The position numbers and the translations under genes are program-made. Positions 10,586 to 20,483 of a DNA stretch of 40,584 nucleotides are shown piece by piece (within the stretch, counting starts at the first letter, position 1; each line of letters begins with the position of its first letter). The stretch is from Sphaerosporella brunnea. Taxonomy: Eukaryota > Ascomycota > Pezizomycetes > Pezizales > Pyronemataceae. Below the pieces are notes generated by a model that saw only the letters and a program-made list of their open reading frames with translations, searched no databases and was not told the origin of the DNA. The stretch lies in the NCBI GenBank assembly GCA_008704415.1, contig VXIS01000389.1:1-40584 (forward strand), in the 5' to 3' direction.

Positions 10586-12789
10586 CTACCACTCCCACAA
10601 AAACCGATCTAACCCTATCTCGCCGCGCCTACTCTTCTCCGCCGCGCGAGACCAGACTCTCTTCGCCTCTTCACACGCCGCCTCCGCGGTACTAAATGTG
10701 GGACACGACATGCAGTCCGCCTCAGCCCACTTGCGTCCGTTGTGTACCCTCGCAGCTTGCCGCATCTGATTCAAAGCCTCTAGGGTATCCTCTATTTCTG
10801 TACCAGTGGGCGTTGAAACATCTTCCGGGACGAGGTACCTGGCATAGTCAGCAAAGTCCCCGGGAGATTGAGGGGGGGGGTGCTTACCACAGCATATATT
10901 CCCACTCCCACGCCTCTCCATCTTGACCAGAAGTGGGGGGTTTGGTTACCACGCCGAGAGAGTATTCGCCGATCAGAACACTCAAGTCCTCGACCGGCGT
11001 CCATTCACTTTCGGCGGCCATGAAGCGTTCCAGCACCAAAGAATCACTATACTTTCGAACCTCTTTATAATCCGGTATATCCACAGGTATCCATGAATGA
11101 TAGATTCTTCTTGTGGGAACTAAATCGGTGGCCGAAACAGCAGAAGGACTCCCAGACTCCGTACGGTAATCATCAGCTTCCACTGCGGCACGTCGATGCT
11201 CAGCCTGTTGCTCAGGGCTTAGCTGGTCTCTGTTTCGATAGAGAAAACTGTAGATGGTGGGACGGAAGAGCTGGCTCAAAGCGGCTTTCCTAGCTTCTTC
11301 TAGGAGCTCTCGGATGTCGTCGTCTTCCTCAAGCTCGTCCGCTTTCTGCTTGGCATCGAAGAGAAGTTGGTAGACTTCGAGTGGAGGTAAGCCATCACGA
11401 CGGCAAGTGTAGAAAACGTCGATGGCTCGAATAGCAATATCGCCGACTATCGCCGGAAGGTCGATTGTAGTGCCTCTCGCTGAAGCCAAATCCTGGATTA
11501 TGGAGGTTAGCGCCCGAGTTGCCCACAGGTACTCTTGGATCGGTGCCGGGGCTGTTTCAACAGTGATGCCGCCATATTCTTGTTCGGATTGTGCAATAAC
11601 TTCATCTACCGCGATGCCTTCGGGATCTCGAACATCAGTTTCGGGCCATGGATTGCGCAGCATACCAGTGGTTGGGCGACCGATCGTTGGAGGGATCCGC
11701 GGTTGTGAAGCCGATGGGCTGGAAATATCGGTGGACGAGGCCGGCGGTACGGCGTTCATTGACGAAGCTTGGGCTTGAGCCGTCTCTGCCATAGTTCGCA
11801 CCCTCGCGACAACGTCTCGAACCACGCTTTCAACTGGCCGGTGGTGACTGCTGGTCTGTCCGGAAGCCCTGTTCTACATCAGTGACTACAACCGGGGACC
11901 CACTTCGACAAGTAGAATTCTACATAGCCGTCTCCAAGTCTGCCGTGACCAAGTTGAGCTGCTGCAACCCTTCTAAAGACCGCCGTATAAGCAACTGAGA
12001 CCTTTCGTCTGGAACCGCTTGCGAAAGCTGCTGAAGCTCCTCCTCCAGTGATAGCAGCAGCCGGGTCCTGTCCTGCCGAAACCTCTCCAACCATTCCTGC
12101 CCGTTGCTTGGTGGTGGTGGTGGTTGGAAAATTGACTGCGAAGTTGGGACGACAGCCTGTAGAGTAAACAACTCGATGTACGTTTCGACACTTTGCAGCA
12201 TCCCAGCAAGGACATCCGCATACTTTTCAAGAACAGCCGCTACCCGGGCCCGGACCGGAGAAGAGAATATCGTTCCGACATTCGAGTTCGCCCCTCTCAA
12301 CAAACTGAAAATCGCGGAAGTCTCCTCGCTGCTAAATGGAGGACCGGCGATCTGGGATACCAGTTGCAGCAAGTCGGCAAACTGCGGAGTCTCTCTGTCT
12401 TCCGTTGACGACCCATCCGACGAAGACGATGAGGTTGTAGACGCGGTTTCAGACGGCTGCGGATGCTGCATTTCAACACCCTCCATAGGTTCGTTGCCAG
12501 CAGCGTGGGCAGCGGCATCGGCTGCAAAAAGAACTCGGGGATCGGCACCAGTTCTATGTGACCACAAGTAGCCCAGTCGTTGGATGGCCCTCAAGAGGAG
12601 GTGTTTGGACTGCTGGTCCTGTTCGATTACCCACTGTGTCCTAAATAGCTGCACCAGCCAATACAAGTAGTCGGTGGGGTACTGGTACTCATGCAGCTCT
12701 TCCATGCCCGTGATCTCTTCCGCCTCTAGGAGGATTAGTTCCTTCGTGGGCAGCTCCCGCCGAAGTGAGTAGAAATGATGTAGTAGCAT
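10586..12789 (-). CDS. Three-exon gene for a 699-residue protein of unknown function (left arm)
   Basis: Exon 1 is 12789-11924, intron 1 11923-11869 (55 nt, GTAGAA...ACAG with CACTGAT near its end), exon 2 11868-10888, intron 2 10887-10839 (49 nt, GTAAGC...TTTGCTGACTATGCCAG) and exon 3 10838-10586. The coding length is 2100 nt and both introns are phase 2, so two long ORFs and a short one join exactly. The protein has no signal peptide or membrane segment and is largely helical and acidic. It has a Ser-rich linker near residues 110-130, a poly-Pro stretch near 220-230, a second Ser/Pro-rich linker near 310-345, and a DCMSC motif near residue 658. Start: first ATG after the upstream AT-rich stretch. 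I recognise no family. Exon 3 and the end of exon 2 are intact in the right arm; the rest there is broken. Confidence 0.72.
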
Positions 12790-13420
12790 TGGGCTAATGA
12801 TAGATAAAATATGGTGGGTTTCGTACTCAGTACAAAGAGAGCTTTCAGGTGGGGGGGGGAGGGCGATCCTTTGTGGGTGATGGGTGGTGTTGAGGTGTTG
12901 AGTTGTCAGAGAGTGAGAAGTGAGAAGTGAGATTTCTTCGCTGGATCACGCTTGGCACTCGACCCCGAGAAAAGATGTATAAACTCTGGATCAGGCCCAG
13001 TGGGGATCTCTGTCCACGCTACTGGAGTATTCCTTTGCTAGATTCGCATCATGTTGTTGAAGCGTATGCTTAGCTCTTCGATCGCGAAAAGTCGTTTCAC
13101 CTCACATCATTTACGCCTATATGGAATAAAACTCTAGCTACTTGTGCCTTGTGCCACTCTTGGGACTCAAATGAAGTATTAATATGCTTAGAATCCCTTC
13201 TCCGGCGACGATTTCACGGCGAAACGCAAAAATGCGTTGACTAAGCCGTCGACAGCTTATAAAGAAAGTCGTGAAAACGGAGAAGGGGTGTCACACAGCC
13301 GCTTTGCACAGCCAGGCTCAGACGAGTGACCGGCGATGATGCCGCGGCTTGGCGAGACAAGATTCGTAAGCCTCTCCCAGTTGTTAAGCATCGCCACACT
13401 CTAAGGACCTCTATCTAAAT
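12790..13420. other. Intergenic region upstream of the 699-aa gene (left arm)
   Basis: No supportable gene. It should hold the promoter of the minus-strand gene: a G-rich run at 12851-12859 and a short direct repeat GTGAGAAGTGAGAAGTGAG at about 12914-12932. It also has AT-rich sequence around 13,120-13,190. Confidence 0.4.
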
Positions 13421-13708
13421 CTCGTGGGCTGCTGTTGCTTCCTTTCTCTCCACAGTCCCCGCTCCAGTCGCCCTCAACCGCCGCACAATCCTCTCCACAG
13501 TCTCCGTTCTCGACTCAGTGTCCACATTCTTCCGTTTTGTCTCTCCAGAAAGCTTACTCTGCCGTTTCTTCACTTGGAGGAGATCTTACTTTCTCCGCAG
13601 TTAATTGTGGTGGCCATGTAAAGAATTGTTGTATCGGCATCGGAGGTGTGGAGTATCCTGAAGCCGGAATTCATACCGCCCAAGACCCCAAAACCTCTCC
13701 AGCGCTCG

Positions 13709-14350
13709 CTACAACTTGTCCGAATAACACCGCTTGATTCTTGTTCCCATGATGCAAGAGTTACAGTTGCCAGTCATTAACCTTTCATATACCCGCCTCG
13801 ACTGCTGTAGTATTCTCTGCAGTCCAAAACCCACCGGCCAGCAGCGCTCGCCGGTTCTCCGGGCAACCCAAGCATTCCGCCAGCTCGTTCCTTTCGACGG
13901 GGAACTGAACCCATCCACAAAATCGGGTTCATGAGAGTTCAGGAAAGCTCTATCTTTTGGAACGAAAGATGGGTCTACAAGGTCGCATGTACCTAACGCG
14001 CCAGCATTGCTTTTCCATCCGTGCGACATGCCAAAACCCAAGGCCGACGACATCAGCGAATACGCAAGTGCAAGATCTGTGTGCTTCGAAAGTCGGTTTA
14101 CGCCAGCAACCAAGTAAGTTCGTCTTGGTTGTTTTCCCATCCTCGTTGGTGGTGATGTTGACAGGTTACGAGGCTCCTGCAAGCCACCCGGACTTGAGCA
14201 ACACCGCATGGTGGTACAAAGCGCGCATCCGTCGGCACACGCAAAAAAAAGTCCTCGACTCCATCGGGCCGGGAAATTATCTTGGTCGGGGCGGCGGCCT
14301 CCGGGATGCACGGAGTGCGCGGAGAGGTTAGGGTTTTTCGCTGGCGTCAT
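13709..14350 (-). CDS. Hypothetical protein, 213 aa (left arm)
   Basis: ATG at 14350 opens a minus-strand frame of 213 codons to the stop at 13709-13711, long for chance in this base composition. There is no signal peptide. The N-terminal 50 residues are Cys-rich (FFACADGCALC), the middle is neutral, and the C-terminus is basic with a CNSC motif near residue 195. I recognise no domain. A pyrimidine-rich stretch (13,430-13,560) downstream encodes, on the minus strand, a basic KKRQSKLSGETKRK segment that could be a further exon. The right-arm copy is broken many times. Confidence 0.4.
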   Translation of the reverse strand: MTPAKNPNLSAHSVHPGGRRPDQDNFPARWSRGLFFACADGCALCTTMRCCSSPGGLQEPRNLSTSPPTRMGKQPRRTYLVAGVNRLSKHTDLALAYSLMSSALGFGMSHGWKSNAGALGTCDLVDPSFVPKDRAFLNSHEPDFVDGFSSPSKGTSWRNAWVARRTGERCWPVGFGLQRILQQSRRVYERLMTGNCNSCIMGTRIKRCYSDKL

Positions 14351-15129
14351 CCGGAATCGGAGTGATTCAAGCCGATTGGAAATGACACCGGGTCGCTAGG
14401 GCGTCATGTTGACTCATCGTTGGGTATGCCCCCCCCCCACACGACGCGAAGCCGCAAAACCCCACGTTTCGCCTGTTGAAGAAGCTTATAATCGGGCTTC
14501 GTGTGTTGCGTGGCTGTTGGAAACGAAGCAGCTGACGTCGCTGGGGGACGCAATAACAGTGTGCAGGCTGTAGTTCCTCGTCCGTACGTACGTACATACA
14601 TTCATGAAGCCTCGTAATTGACACTGCTGAGAAATACCGTCCGGACTTGCGCGCGCGCCCGCCTGGAAGCGTCATGCAGGCTCGAATGCCCGTTCGTCAG
14701 CCCTTGTGTTCCCCCAGCTGCACCGAAGCTTCCATCACCGATTAACCTTGCGAGGATGCGACGCGACCACTCTGTATGTCGTCGACGCGTGGAGGCTTGG
14801 CTGGGCACTCGTGACGCCCCGCCCAGGAACCGCCGGGTGCTGCCTTAGCGAGATCCTCCCGACGAGGGAGCGAAAAGGAATAAAAAGATTCCGCTGCCGG
14901 CAGCTCTTCTGTTGCTTGACTTGCAACTCCAGACATCATCCATCCGAATTCAACACCACATCCCTCGGCCTTGATCCCCGCAGCGATTTAAGCTCGTCGA
15001 TCGCCAAACACCCCTACGCCAATCCCCAAACGAAGCTTTCATCAACGTCGGCCCATCGTCAGTTCCGCCTCTCTCCTCTCCTCTCCTCCCACTTCTCCGC
15101 TAACCTCGCCTCCCACAGACCAGGAAACA

Positions 15130-15360
15130 ATGCCGCACGCCCTCCCTGTCACGCCCCCGCCCTCACCGCAGCACCTGCCACACTCGCAATGCGCGCGAGA
15201 CCCAAGCTTTTTTTCGCTGGACTGCACACACACTACCAATCCGGCCGTACCGCCAATGACCATCCCGAGGGCTCCCCGCTGGGAGCGCCTGCCGACGCCT
15301 GAACTGGAGGAGCCGTTGGAAGGGATGTTTCCGAGCATGACGCGGGGGAGGGGTTGTTGA
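15130..15360 (+). CDS. Small Pro-rich hypothetical protein, 76 aa (left arm)
   Basis: ATG at 15130 sits in a good context (GAAACAATG) behind a CT-rich leader (15064-15110), as is typical of fungal promoters, and the frame ends at TGA 15358-15360. The protein is Pro-rich (VTPPPSPQHLPHS), carries a central PRAPRWERLPTPELEEPLEG segment and ends RGRGC. There is no signal peptide or known domain. The copy at 21684-21914 is unbroken despite lying next to the corrupted block, which mildly supports a real sequence but not its function. Confidence 0.45.
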   Translation: MPHALPVTPPPSPQHLPHSQCARDPSFFSLDCTHTTNPAVPPMTIPRAPRWERLPTPELEEPLEGMFPSMTRGRGC

Positions 15361-15401
15361 TGATGCTGCGAAGAATTACCGATGCGCGAGGATCTCCTCT
15401 C

Positions 15402-15459
15402 TCTCAACACCACTCGACTCTTCCTTAGCGTCTCAACACCACACTCGACTCTTCTTTAG
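15402..15459. repeat. Two-copy 29-bp tandem repeat (left arm)
   Basis: TCTCAACACCAC(AC)TCGACTCTTC-TTAG occurs twice head to tail (15402-15430 and 15431-15459) just downstream of the 76-aa ORF. The copies differ by an AC insertion and one substitution. The mirror is at 21585-21642. Confidence 0.7.
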
Positions 15460-15537
15460 TTTAGCGCGGGGTTTTTTTTATCCCTATCATAGCGGGCTTT
15501 GGTAAATTGGCGTTTCGGGGATTGTAATGTTCGGCTC

Positions 15538-15573
15538 TTTTTTTTTTTTTTTTTTTTTTTCTTTTTTTTTTTT
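15538..15573. repeat. T23-C-T12 tract, longer in this arm
   Basis: The right-arm partner (21491-21506) reads A11-G-A4, so the two arms differ by 20 bases in this homopolymer alone. This points to sequencing or assembly error, or to slippage, in one arm. Confidence 0.85.
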
Positions 15574-15739
15574 CCGTTTCGCGGTCGGCTATCAAGCGGA
15601 GTTTTGGTGTTTTTGTTTCTTTGCTTTCTGTACGAGTACTCTACTTCCAAGATGATACCGCGCGATTTAGACATACATGCACATGCAAATTCACCTGTGA
15701 TGGCAGGCCGACTTCTCGGGAAATGGTCTAGGCTCGGAG

Positions 15740-16560
15740 TTAGGCCGTCGTGACGTCGCTCGTTGTCGCGTCTATTTTTGGACTCGCCGAACGGAGATTA
15801 ATTCGGAGGACAGAAGTGGGGGTGCGGGTGTGGGGGTGGGGAAGGCTGGGGCGTGTGGCTGGGGTAGCTTTTTGTGGGGCGCGGCATCACAATATCTCAC
15901 CCGCGTGCTAACGGGACATTGTTTTTCATTTCTTGGTTACTCAAAGCAGCTGTAGAGTTGCGGATGGCGAGGTGCAACGCCGCCGCGATGAGCGCTGCAT
16001 CTTCAAACCGCGAGTTTCTGGCGATAAAAAGTGCCAAAAACCTCGGTTTCGCTGGGAAGGCCCTTCGGAAGAACCGTTGCTCTTAGCTGCAGTGACTTTT
16101 TCCCCCGTGTGTTCTCTTGTGACATCCACCTACATGCCGCTGGACGGCGTACCGTCTAGTTGGCAAAACTCCACGTTCAGATGCCAGTGGCAGCTGCAGA
16201 GAAGGGGGAGAGAAACTCTGTGTCCTGCAATCAAAGAATGGGACGGGTTAGTTACTTGAACGACAACTGCCAAGCAGCAGCGTTTTCTCTCGCAATCTCT
16301 CCGGCAACGAGAAGGCGCAACAAAACGAAGGAAGGCGGAGAATCAAGCAGCTGATGGGTATCGTCTTAGGATGCTACATGGATACAGAGCTGACGCCACG
16401 CTCCTTGTAGCTAGCTATTCAAAAAAACAAAAGCAACAAAAAAAAAAAACGCTTTTTTGAGGTATTTGAACTCTAAACAGGACTGCTCTCACGCAGTAAA
16501 GGGAATTGAAACCCGCGCCTGAGGGGTACTCATGTGGTCTGCTTGACTGTCGGCGGCGCG
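15740..16560. other. Region without a supportable gene (left arm)
   Basis: Several overlapping frames of 60-110 codons occur on both strands, none with domain, splice or start support. It includes a G-rich stretch at 15,817-15,860 and an A-rich run at 16,430-16,450 whose length differs slightly between arms. Confidence 0.35.
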
Positions 16561-16582
16561 GTTGGGTAAGCATGCTGAGACC

Positions 16583-17034
16583 ATGCAGAAGCTGAACGGC
16601 GTGAACAAGCTCATCTCGTTTCGAGCCCGGTTGCAGGCGAGGGCGGGTGAGCACCAATTCGTTGGTTGATGAGCCCATTCTCGCTGTGTGGAGGAATTGT
16701 GGTCAGGACGCATTGAATTCTCCCATGAATCCCCATTGCAGGCCGAAACCGACTGCCGCGTGCACAAAGCCCAAGGTAAGGTGCGCTTCACAAAAAATGT
16801 GGATATTGCGGGACCCTACAACCCAGAACCTGGAGCTGCAGCGTGTGCGGCTGCCTGCACGCGGGCCGCGGCGCGCTGCTCCAGAAGTGTGCTGTGTGCG
16901 GAAGATTGAAGGAAGGCCATGTGCCGGTGCCGTCTATGTGCTGTAGCTGCGGCGGGCGCCGAGTGGACCGAGGGCTTGCAGCCGGCGCTTTGCAGACGCT
17001 GTGGGCATCGTGTGGGAGGGTGTGGGCTCTGTAG
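16583..17034 (+). CDS. Three-exon zinc-ribbon protein, 101 aa (left arm)
   Basis: Exons 16583-16646, 16742-16775 and 16827-17034 are separated by introns GTGAGC...TTGCAG (95 nt) and GTAAGG...CCCAG (51 nt). The lengths sum to 306 nt and the phases (1, then 2) join in frame. The protein begins MQKLNGVNKLISFRARLQAR. Exon 3 gives TWSCSVCGCL, KCAVCGRL and MCCSCGGRR, three CxxC(G) knuckles with a W-x-C-x-x-C start typical of RanBP2-like or zinc-ribbon fingers in short fungal proteins. Probable zinc binding, partner unknown. The unspliced upstream frame (KKCGYCG) also looks finger-like but hits a stop, so retention of intron 2 is an alternative. The first knuckles resemble those of the ORF at 6750. 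Confidence 0.5.
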
Positions 17035-17382
17035 GCTTTTTGGATTGTGTGGTTAGAGGAATTTCATGCGGAGAATCGAACTTGCGGGGTCGTTCGTTCG
17101 CGCTTGGGTGACTGTGGAGGGAGGTGATGGCGTGAGATAAGGTCTCGATCTCCCATCACTACTTTCGCAAACGCCGTTACCTTGCCGCGCGTGAAATGAG
17201 TGTTGTTTCCGTGGCCTCGAAGGGGGTACAGGGTGATATTTTGTGACGCAAAGTCCAGTGTCCCTGCCCTCCAGCCACAGCCAGCCAGCCACAGCCAGCC
17301 GGGGAACGGGCATGTCATCTCTGCTGGAACTAGGAGGCGGACTCTCCTACACGGCAGGTCATTGCTGACATCATGGTACGTG

Positions 17383-17826
17383 CTATGCCTCTACTAGAGG
17401 TATCGGTCGGTTACTAATCTTTGGTTTGATAGAAATCAAGCCAACATACATGAAAGTCCTTCTCGGGATTGCCAACCCCCTAGATTTCTTTTGTGTTCCC
17501 GAACGCTGGACGCTGAGCGTTCGCGGTCTCTTTGTTGACCATACCGCGCTAGCCGCGTAGTCTTTGCCGTTGTGGTAACGCAACTGCACCCTGCCACGGG
17601 GTTTCGGAATGTAGGGGACATCGCTTCAGCCAAGAGCGCGAGGATGCGTCTCGTAATACTTATAGGTTAGTGGTGTGTAATTACCAACTTCCGATGTCCG
17701 CGGGAGACCATGTTGATCCGTCATGATGGATTTTCTGTTTGCCTCAAGCGACGTACTTATGCATTCGAAGTTATAAAAGATCAACCAGTGCTCCGAGGAC
17801 CTTCCGGGTAAGTAACGGAGAGTCAA
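17383..17826 (-). pseudogene. Open frame interrupted by one TGA (left arm)
   Basis: Two minus-strand ORFs (17826-17626 and 17589-17383) lie in the same frame and are separated by a single TGA at 17628-17626. Together they would give about 147 codons. The frame is also open upstream of 17826 to about 17868. The segments YYETHPRALG and SDVPYIPKPRGRVQLRYHNG flank the stop. The second half is basic. No family is recognised. It may be a recent pseudogene, a hidden intron, or chance. Both arms carry the stop. Confidence 0.25.
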
Positions 17827-18148
17827 TCCCCAAGCTGAACTGTCCTGTAGGATAGCGCCGCCAACAAAGGCAAGCTACCCTGCCAGCGCAATCATCGCTA
17901 TCACTACCACGCATACCTGATCCATCCAGTGTTGGCGTTGTCTGGTGCAGCTGCGGCGTCTTTAACCTCGTTAAGTTTTTGTTTTCCCCCATAACTATAA
18001 GTCCTCCAGATCTTTTGCCTGAACTACGGGGTACCGAGACCACTCCCGCTGCACAATGATAGCGTCGAGGCTGCATCCACGAGCCGCACAGTCGGACCGG
18101 ACGGAATGTAGCTGGCGAATTGTGGTCTCTTTGTTTCAAAGCCGGCAT
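17771..18148 (-). CDS. Hypothetical ORF, 125 aa (left arm)
   Basis: ATG at 18148 with a frame to TAA at 17771-17773. A 72-nt stretch with a good 5' splice site (GTATGC) and a CTACAG acceptor lies inside and keeps the frame, so the product would be 125 or 101 residues. The basic, Ser/Thr-rich translation has no recognisable domain. It overlaps the interrupted frame at 17383-17826 in another phase, so at most one of the two is likely real. Confidence 0.25.
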   Translation of the reverse strand: MPALKQRDHNSPATFRPVRLCGSWMQPRRYHCAAGVVSVPRSSGKRSGGLIVMGENKNLTRLKTPQLHQTTPTLDGSGMRGSDSDDCAGRVACLCWRRYPTGQFSLGIDSPLLTRKVLGALVDLL

Positions 18149-18385
18149 ACATCACCTGTCGGCGAGCATACAGCCGCGGAAATGGCAGTGCCACTAACGG
18201 TGGCTATGGACCCCCTCCTCCGCCGCTAGCGTTCGTTGATTTAAGTTTGCATGCCGTACCGCGTTCTGCGGAAACGTGGAGACACATAAGGGCAATCACG
18301 ATGTTCTCATCCACTTCAGTAATGTGGGCAGACGAAACGGGAGCGTGGATGAGAAAGTGGCGACACTGATTTGTTCGACTACAAG

Positions 18386-18400
18386 CCCCCCCCCCCCCCC
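18386..18400. repeat. C15 homopolymer near the centre
   Basis: Fifteen C, matched exactly by G15 at 18666-18680 in the right arm. This contrasts with the outer homopolymers, which differ strongly between arms. Confidence 0.9.
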
Positions 18401-18529
18401 GCACAAAATCTTCACCGGCCTTATTCCCGAGCGTGTGTGACCAGACTTGCACGGCACCAGCCTTTTGGAAAACCGAGCACCTGAGAGCGCATACCCCGAA
18501 TGTGACCTGGAGGCAGTGTTCTAATAGCC

Positions 18530-18535
18530 CGGGCC
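18530..18535. other. Centre of the palindrome
   Basis: The six bases CGGGCC separate CTAATAGCC on the left from GGCTATTAG on the right. The arms face each other with no loop of unique sequence. One base differs close by: the right arm has an extra G at 18544-18545. No telomere repeat, transposon end or other recognisable sequence sits at the junction. Confidence 0.9.
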
Positions 18536-18917
18536 GGCTATTAGGAACACTGCCTCCAGGTCACATTCGGGGTATGCGCTCTCAGGTGCTCGGTTTTCCA
18601 AAAGGCTGGTGCCGTGCAAGTCTGGTCACACACGCTCGGGAATAAGGCCGGTGAAGATTTTGTGCGGGGGGGGGGGGGGGCTTGTAGTCGAACAAATCAG
18701 TGTCGCCACTTTCTCATCCACGCTCCCGTTTCGTCTGCCCACATTACTGAAGTGGATGAGAACATCGTGATTGCCCTTATGTGTCTCCACGTTTCCGCAG
18801 AACGCGGTACGGCATGCAAACTTAAATCAACGAACGCTAGCGGCGGAGGAGGGGGTCCATAGCCACCGTTAGTGGCACTGCCATTTCCGCGGCTGTATGC
18901 TCGCCGACAGGTGATGT

Positions 18918-19295
18918 ATGCCGGCTTTGAAACAAAGAGACCACAATTCGCCAGCTACATTCCGTCCGGTCCGACTGTGCGGCTCGTGGATGCAGCCTCG
19001 ACGCTATCATTGTGCAGCGGGAGTGGTCTCGGTACCCCGTAGTTCAGGCAAAAGATCTGGAGGACTTATAGTTATGGGGGAAAACAAAAACTTAACGAGG
19101 TTAAAGACGCCGCAGCTGCACCAGACAACGCCAACACTGGATGGATCAGGTATGCGTGGTAGTGATAGCGATGATTGCGCTGGCAGGGTAGCTTGCCTTT
19201 GTTGGCGGCGCTATCCTACAGGACAGTTCAGCTTGGGGATTGACTCTCCGTTACTTACCCGGAAGGTCCTCGGAGCACTGGTTGATCTTTTATAA
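18918..19295 (+). CDS. Hypothetical ORF, 125 aa (right-arm copy)
   Basis: Exact mirror of 17771-18148, with the same ATG, the same optional 72-nt in-frame intron and the same weak support. Confidence 0.25.
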   Translation: MPALKQRDHNSPATFRPVRLCGSWMQPRRYHCAAGVVSVPRSSGKRSGGLIVMGENKNLTRLKTPQLHQTTPTLDGSGMRGSDSDDCAGRVACLCWRRYPTGQFSLGIDSPLLTRKVLGALVDLL

Positions 19296-19683
19296 CTTCG
19301 AATGCATAAGTACGTCGCTTGAGGCAAACAGAAAATCCATCATGACGGATCAACATGGTCTCCCGCGGACATCGGAAGTTGGTAATTACACACCACTAAC
19401 CTATAAGTATTACGAGACGCATCCTCGCGCTCTTGGCTGAAGCGATGTCCCCTACATTCCGAAACCCCGTGGCAGGGTGCAGTTGCGTTACCACAACGGC
19501 AAAGACTACGCGGCTAGCGCGGTATGGTCAACAAAGAGACCGCGAACGCTCAGCGTCCAGCGTTCGGGAACACAAAAGAAATCTAGGGGGTTGGCAATCC
19601 CGAGAAGGACTTTCATGTATGTTGGCTTGATTTCTATCAAACCAAAGATTAGTAACCGACCGATACCTCTAGTAGAGGCATAG
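19240..19683 (+). pseudogene. Open frame interrupted by one TGA (right-arm copy)
   Basis: Exact mirror of 17383-17826. The TGA lies at 19438-19440. Confidence 0.25.
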
Positions 19684-20031
19684 CACGTACCATGATGTCA
19701 GCAATGACCTGCCGTGTAGGAGAGTCCGCCTCCTAGTTCCAGCAGAGATGACATGCCCGTTCCCCGGCTGGCTGTGGCTGGCTGGCTGTGGCTGGAGGGC
19801 AGGGACACTGGACTTTGCGTCACAAAATATCACCCTGTACCCCCTTCGAGGCCACGGAAACAACACTCATTTCACGCGCGGCAAGGTAACGGCGTTTGCG
19901 AAAGTAGTGATGGGAGATCGAGACCTTATCTCACGCCATCACCTCCCTCCACAGTCACCCAAGCGCGAACGAACGACCCCGCAAGTTCGATTCTCCGCAT
20001 GAAATTCCTCTAACCACACAATCCAAAAAGC

Positions 20032-20483
20032 CTACAGAGCCCACACCCTCCCACACGATGCCCACAGCGTCTGCAAAGCGCCGGCTGCAAGCCCTCGGTC
20101 CACTCGGCGCCCGCCGCAGCTACAGCACATAGACGGCACCGGCACATGGCCTTCCTTCAATCTTCCGCACACAGCACACTTCTGGAGCAGCGCGCCGCGG
20201 CCCGCGTGCAGGCAGCCGCACACGCTGCAGCTCCAGGTTCTGGGTTGTAGGGTCCCGCAATATCCACATTTTTTGTGAAGCGCACCTTACCTTGGGCTTT
20301 GTGCACGCGGCAGTCGGTTTCGGCCTGCAATGGGGATTCATGGGAGAATTCAATGCGTCCTGACCACAATTCCTCCACACAGCGAGAATGGGCTCATCAA
20401 CCAACGAATTGGTGCTCACCCGCCCTCGCCTGCAACCGGGCTCGAAACGAGATGAGCTTGTTCACGCCGTTCAGCTTCTGCAT
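20032..20483 (-). CDS. Three-exon zinc-ribbon protein, 101 aa (right-arm copy)
   Basis: Exact mirror of the gene at 16583-17034. Exons are 20483-20420, 20324-20291 and 20239-20032 on the minus strand, with identical splice sites and protein. Confidence 0.5.

Larger units (their letters stand above)
1..18529. repeat. Left arm of an ~18.5 kb giant inverted repeat
   Basis: Base 1 pairs with base 37343 and base 18529 with base 18536. The sum of paired coordinates is 37344 at 0.1-2.3 kb, about 37359 at 3.8 kb, 37369 at 6.4-9.2 kb, 37405 at 9.7-10.9 kb, 37044 at 15.0-15.4 kb and 37066 at 16.5-18.4 kb. The arms are therefore collinear and differ only by indels. The long ORFs on this arm (699-aa spliced gene, 213-codon ORF) are intact, so this is the better copy between 10.9 and 15 kb. 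The window opens inside the repeat, so the outer end is not seen. Confidence 0.97.

Noticed and set aside
16490..16600. tRNA-like box B (GGGTTTCAATTCCC) on the minus strand
   Set aside because: One base too many in the loop, no matching acceptor stem and no clear box A.
16489..16791. 100-codon minus-strand ORF over the zinc-ribbon gene
   Set aside because: Starts in a poor context, has no motif, and overlaps exons of the in-phase spliced plus-strand gene.
17060..17160. tRNA-like TTCGATTCTCCGC on the minus strand
   Set aside because: The T stem does not pair, and no 5' acceptor strand complementary to the 3' end occurs at the right distance.
18204..18452. 82-codon minus-strand ORF next to the centre, and its mirror 18614-18862
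   Set aside because: Starts at GTG, includes translated C15/G15 and ends in a run of Gly from low-complexity sequence; no start, domain or splice support.
18400..18680. Telomere or hairpin telomere at the centre
   Set aside because: No TTAGGG-type repeat or other tandem telomeric unit lies near 18530.
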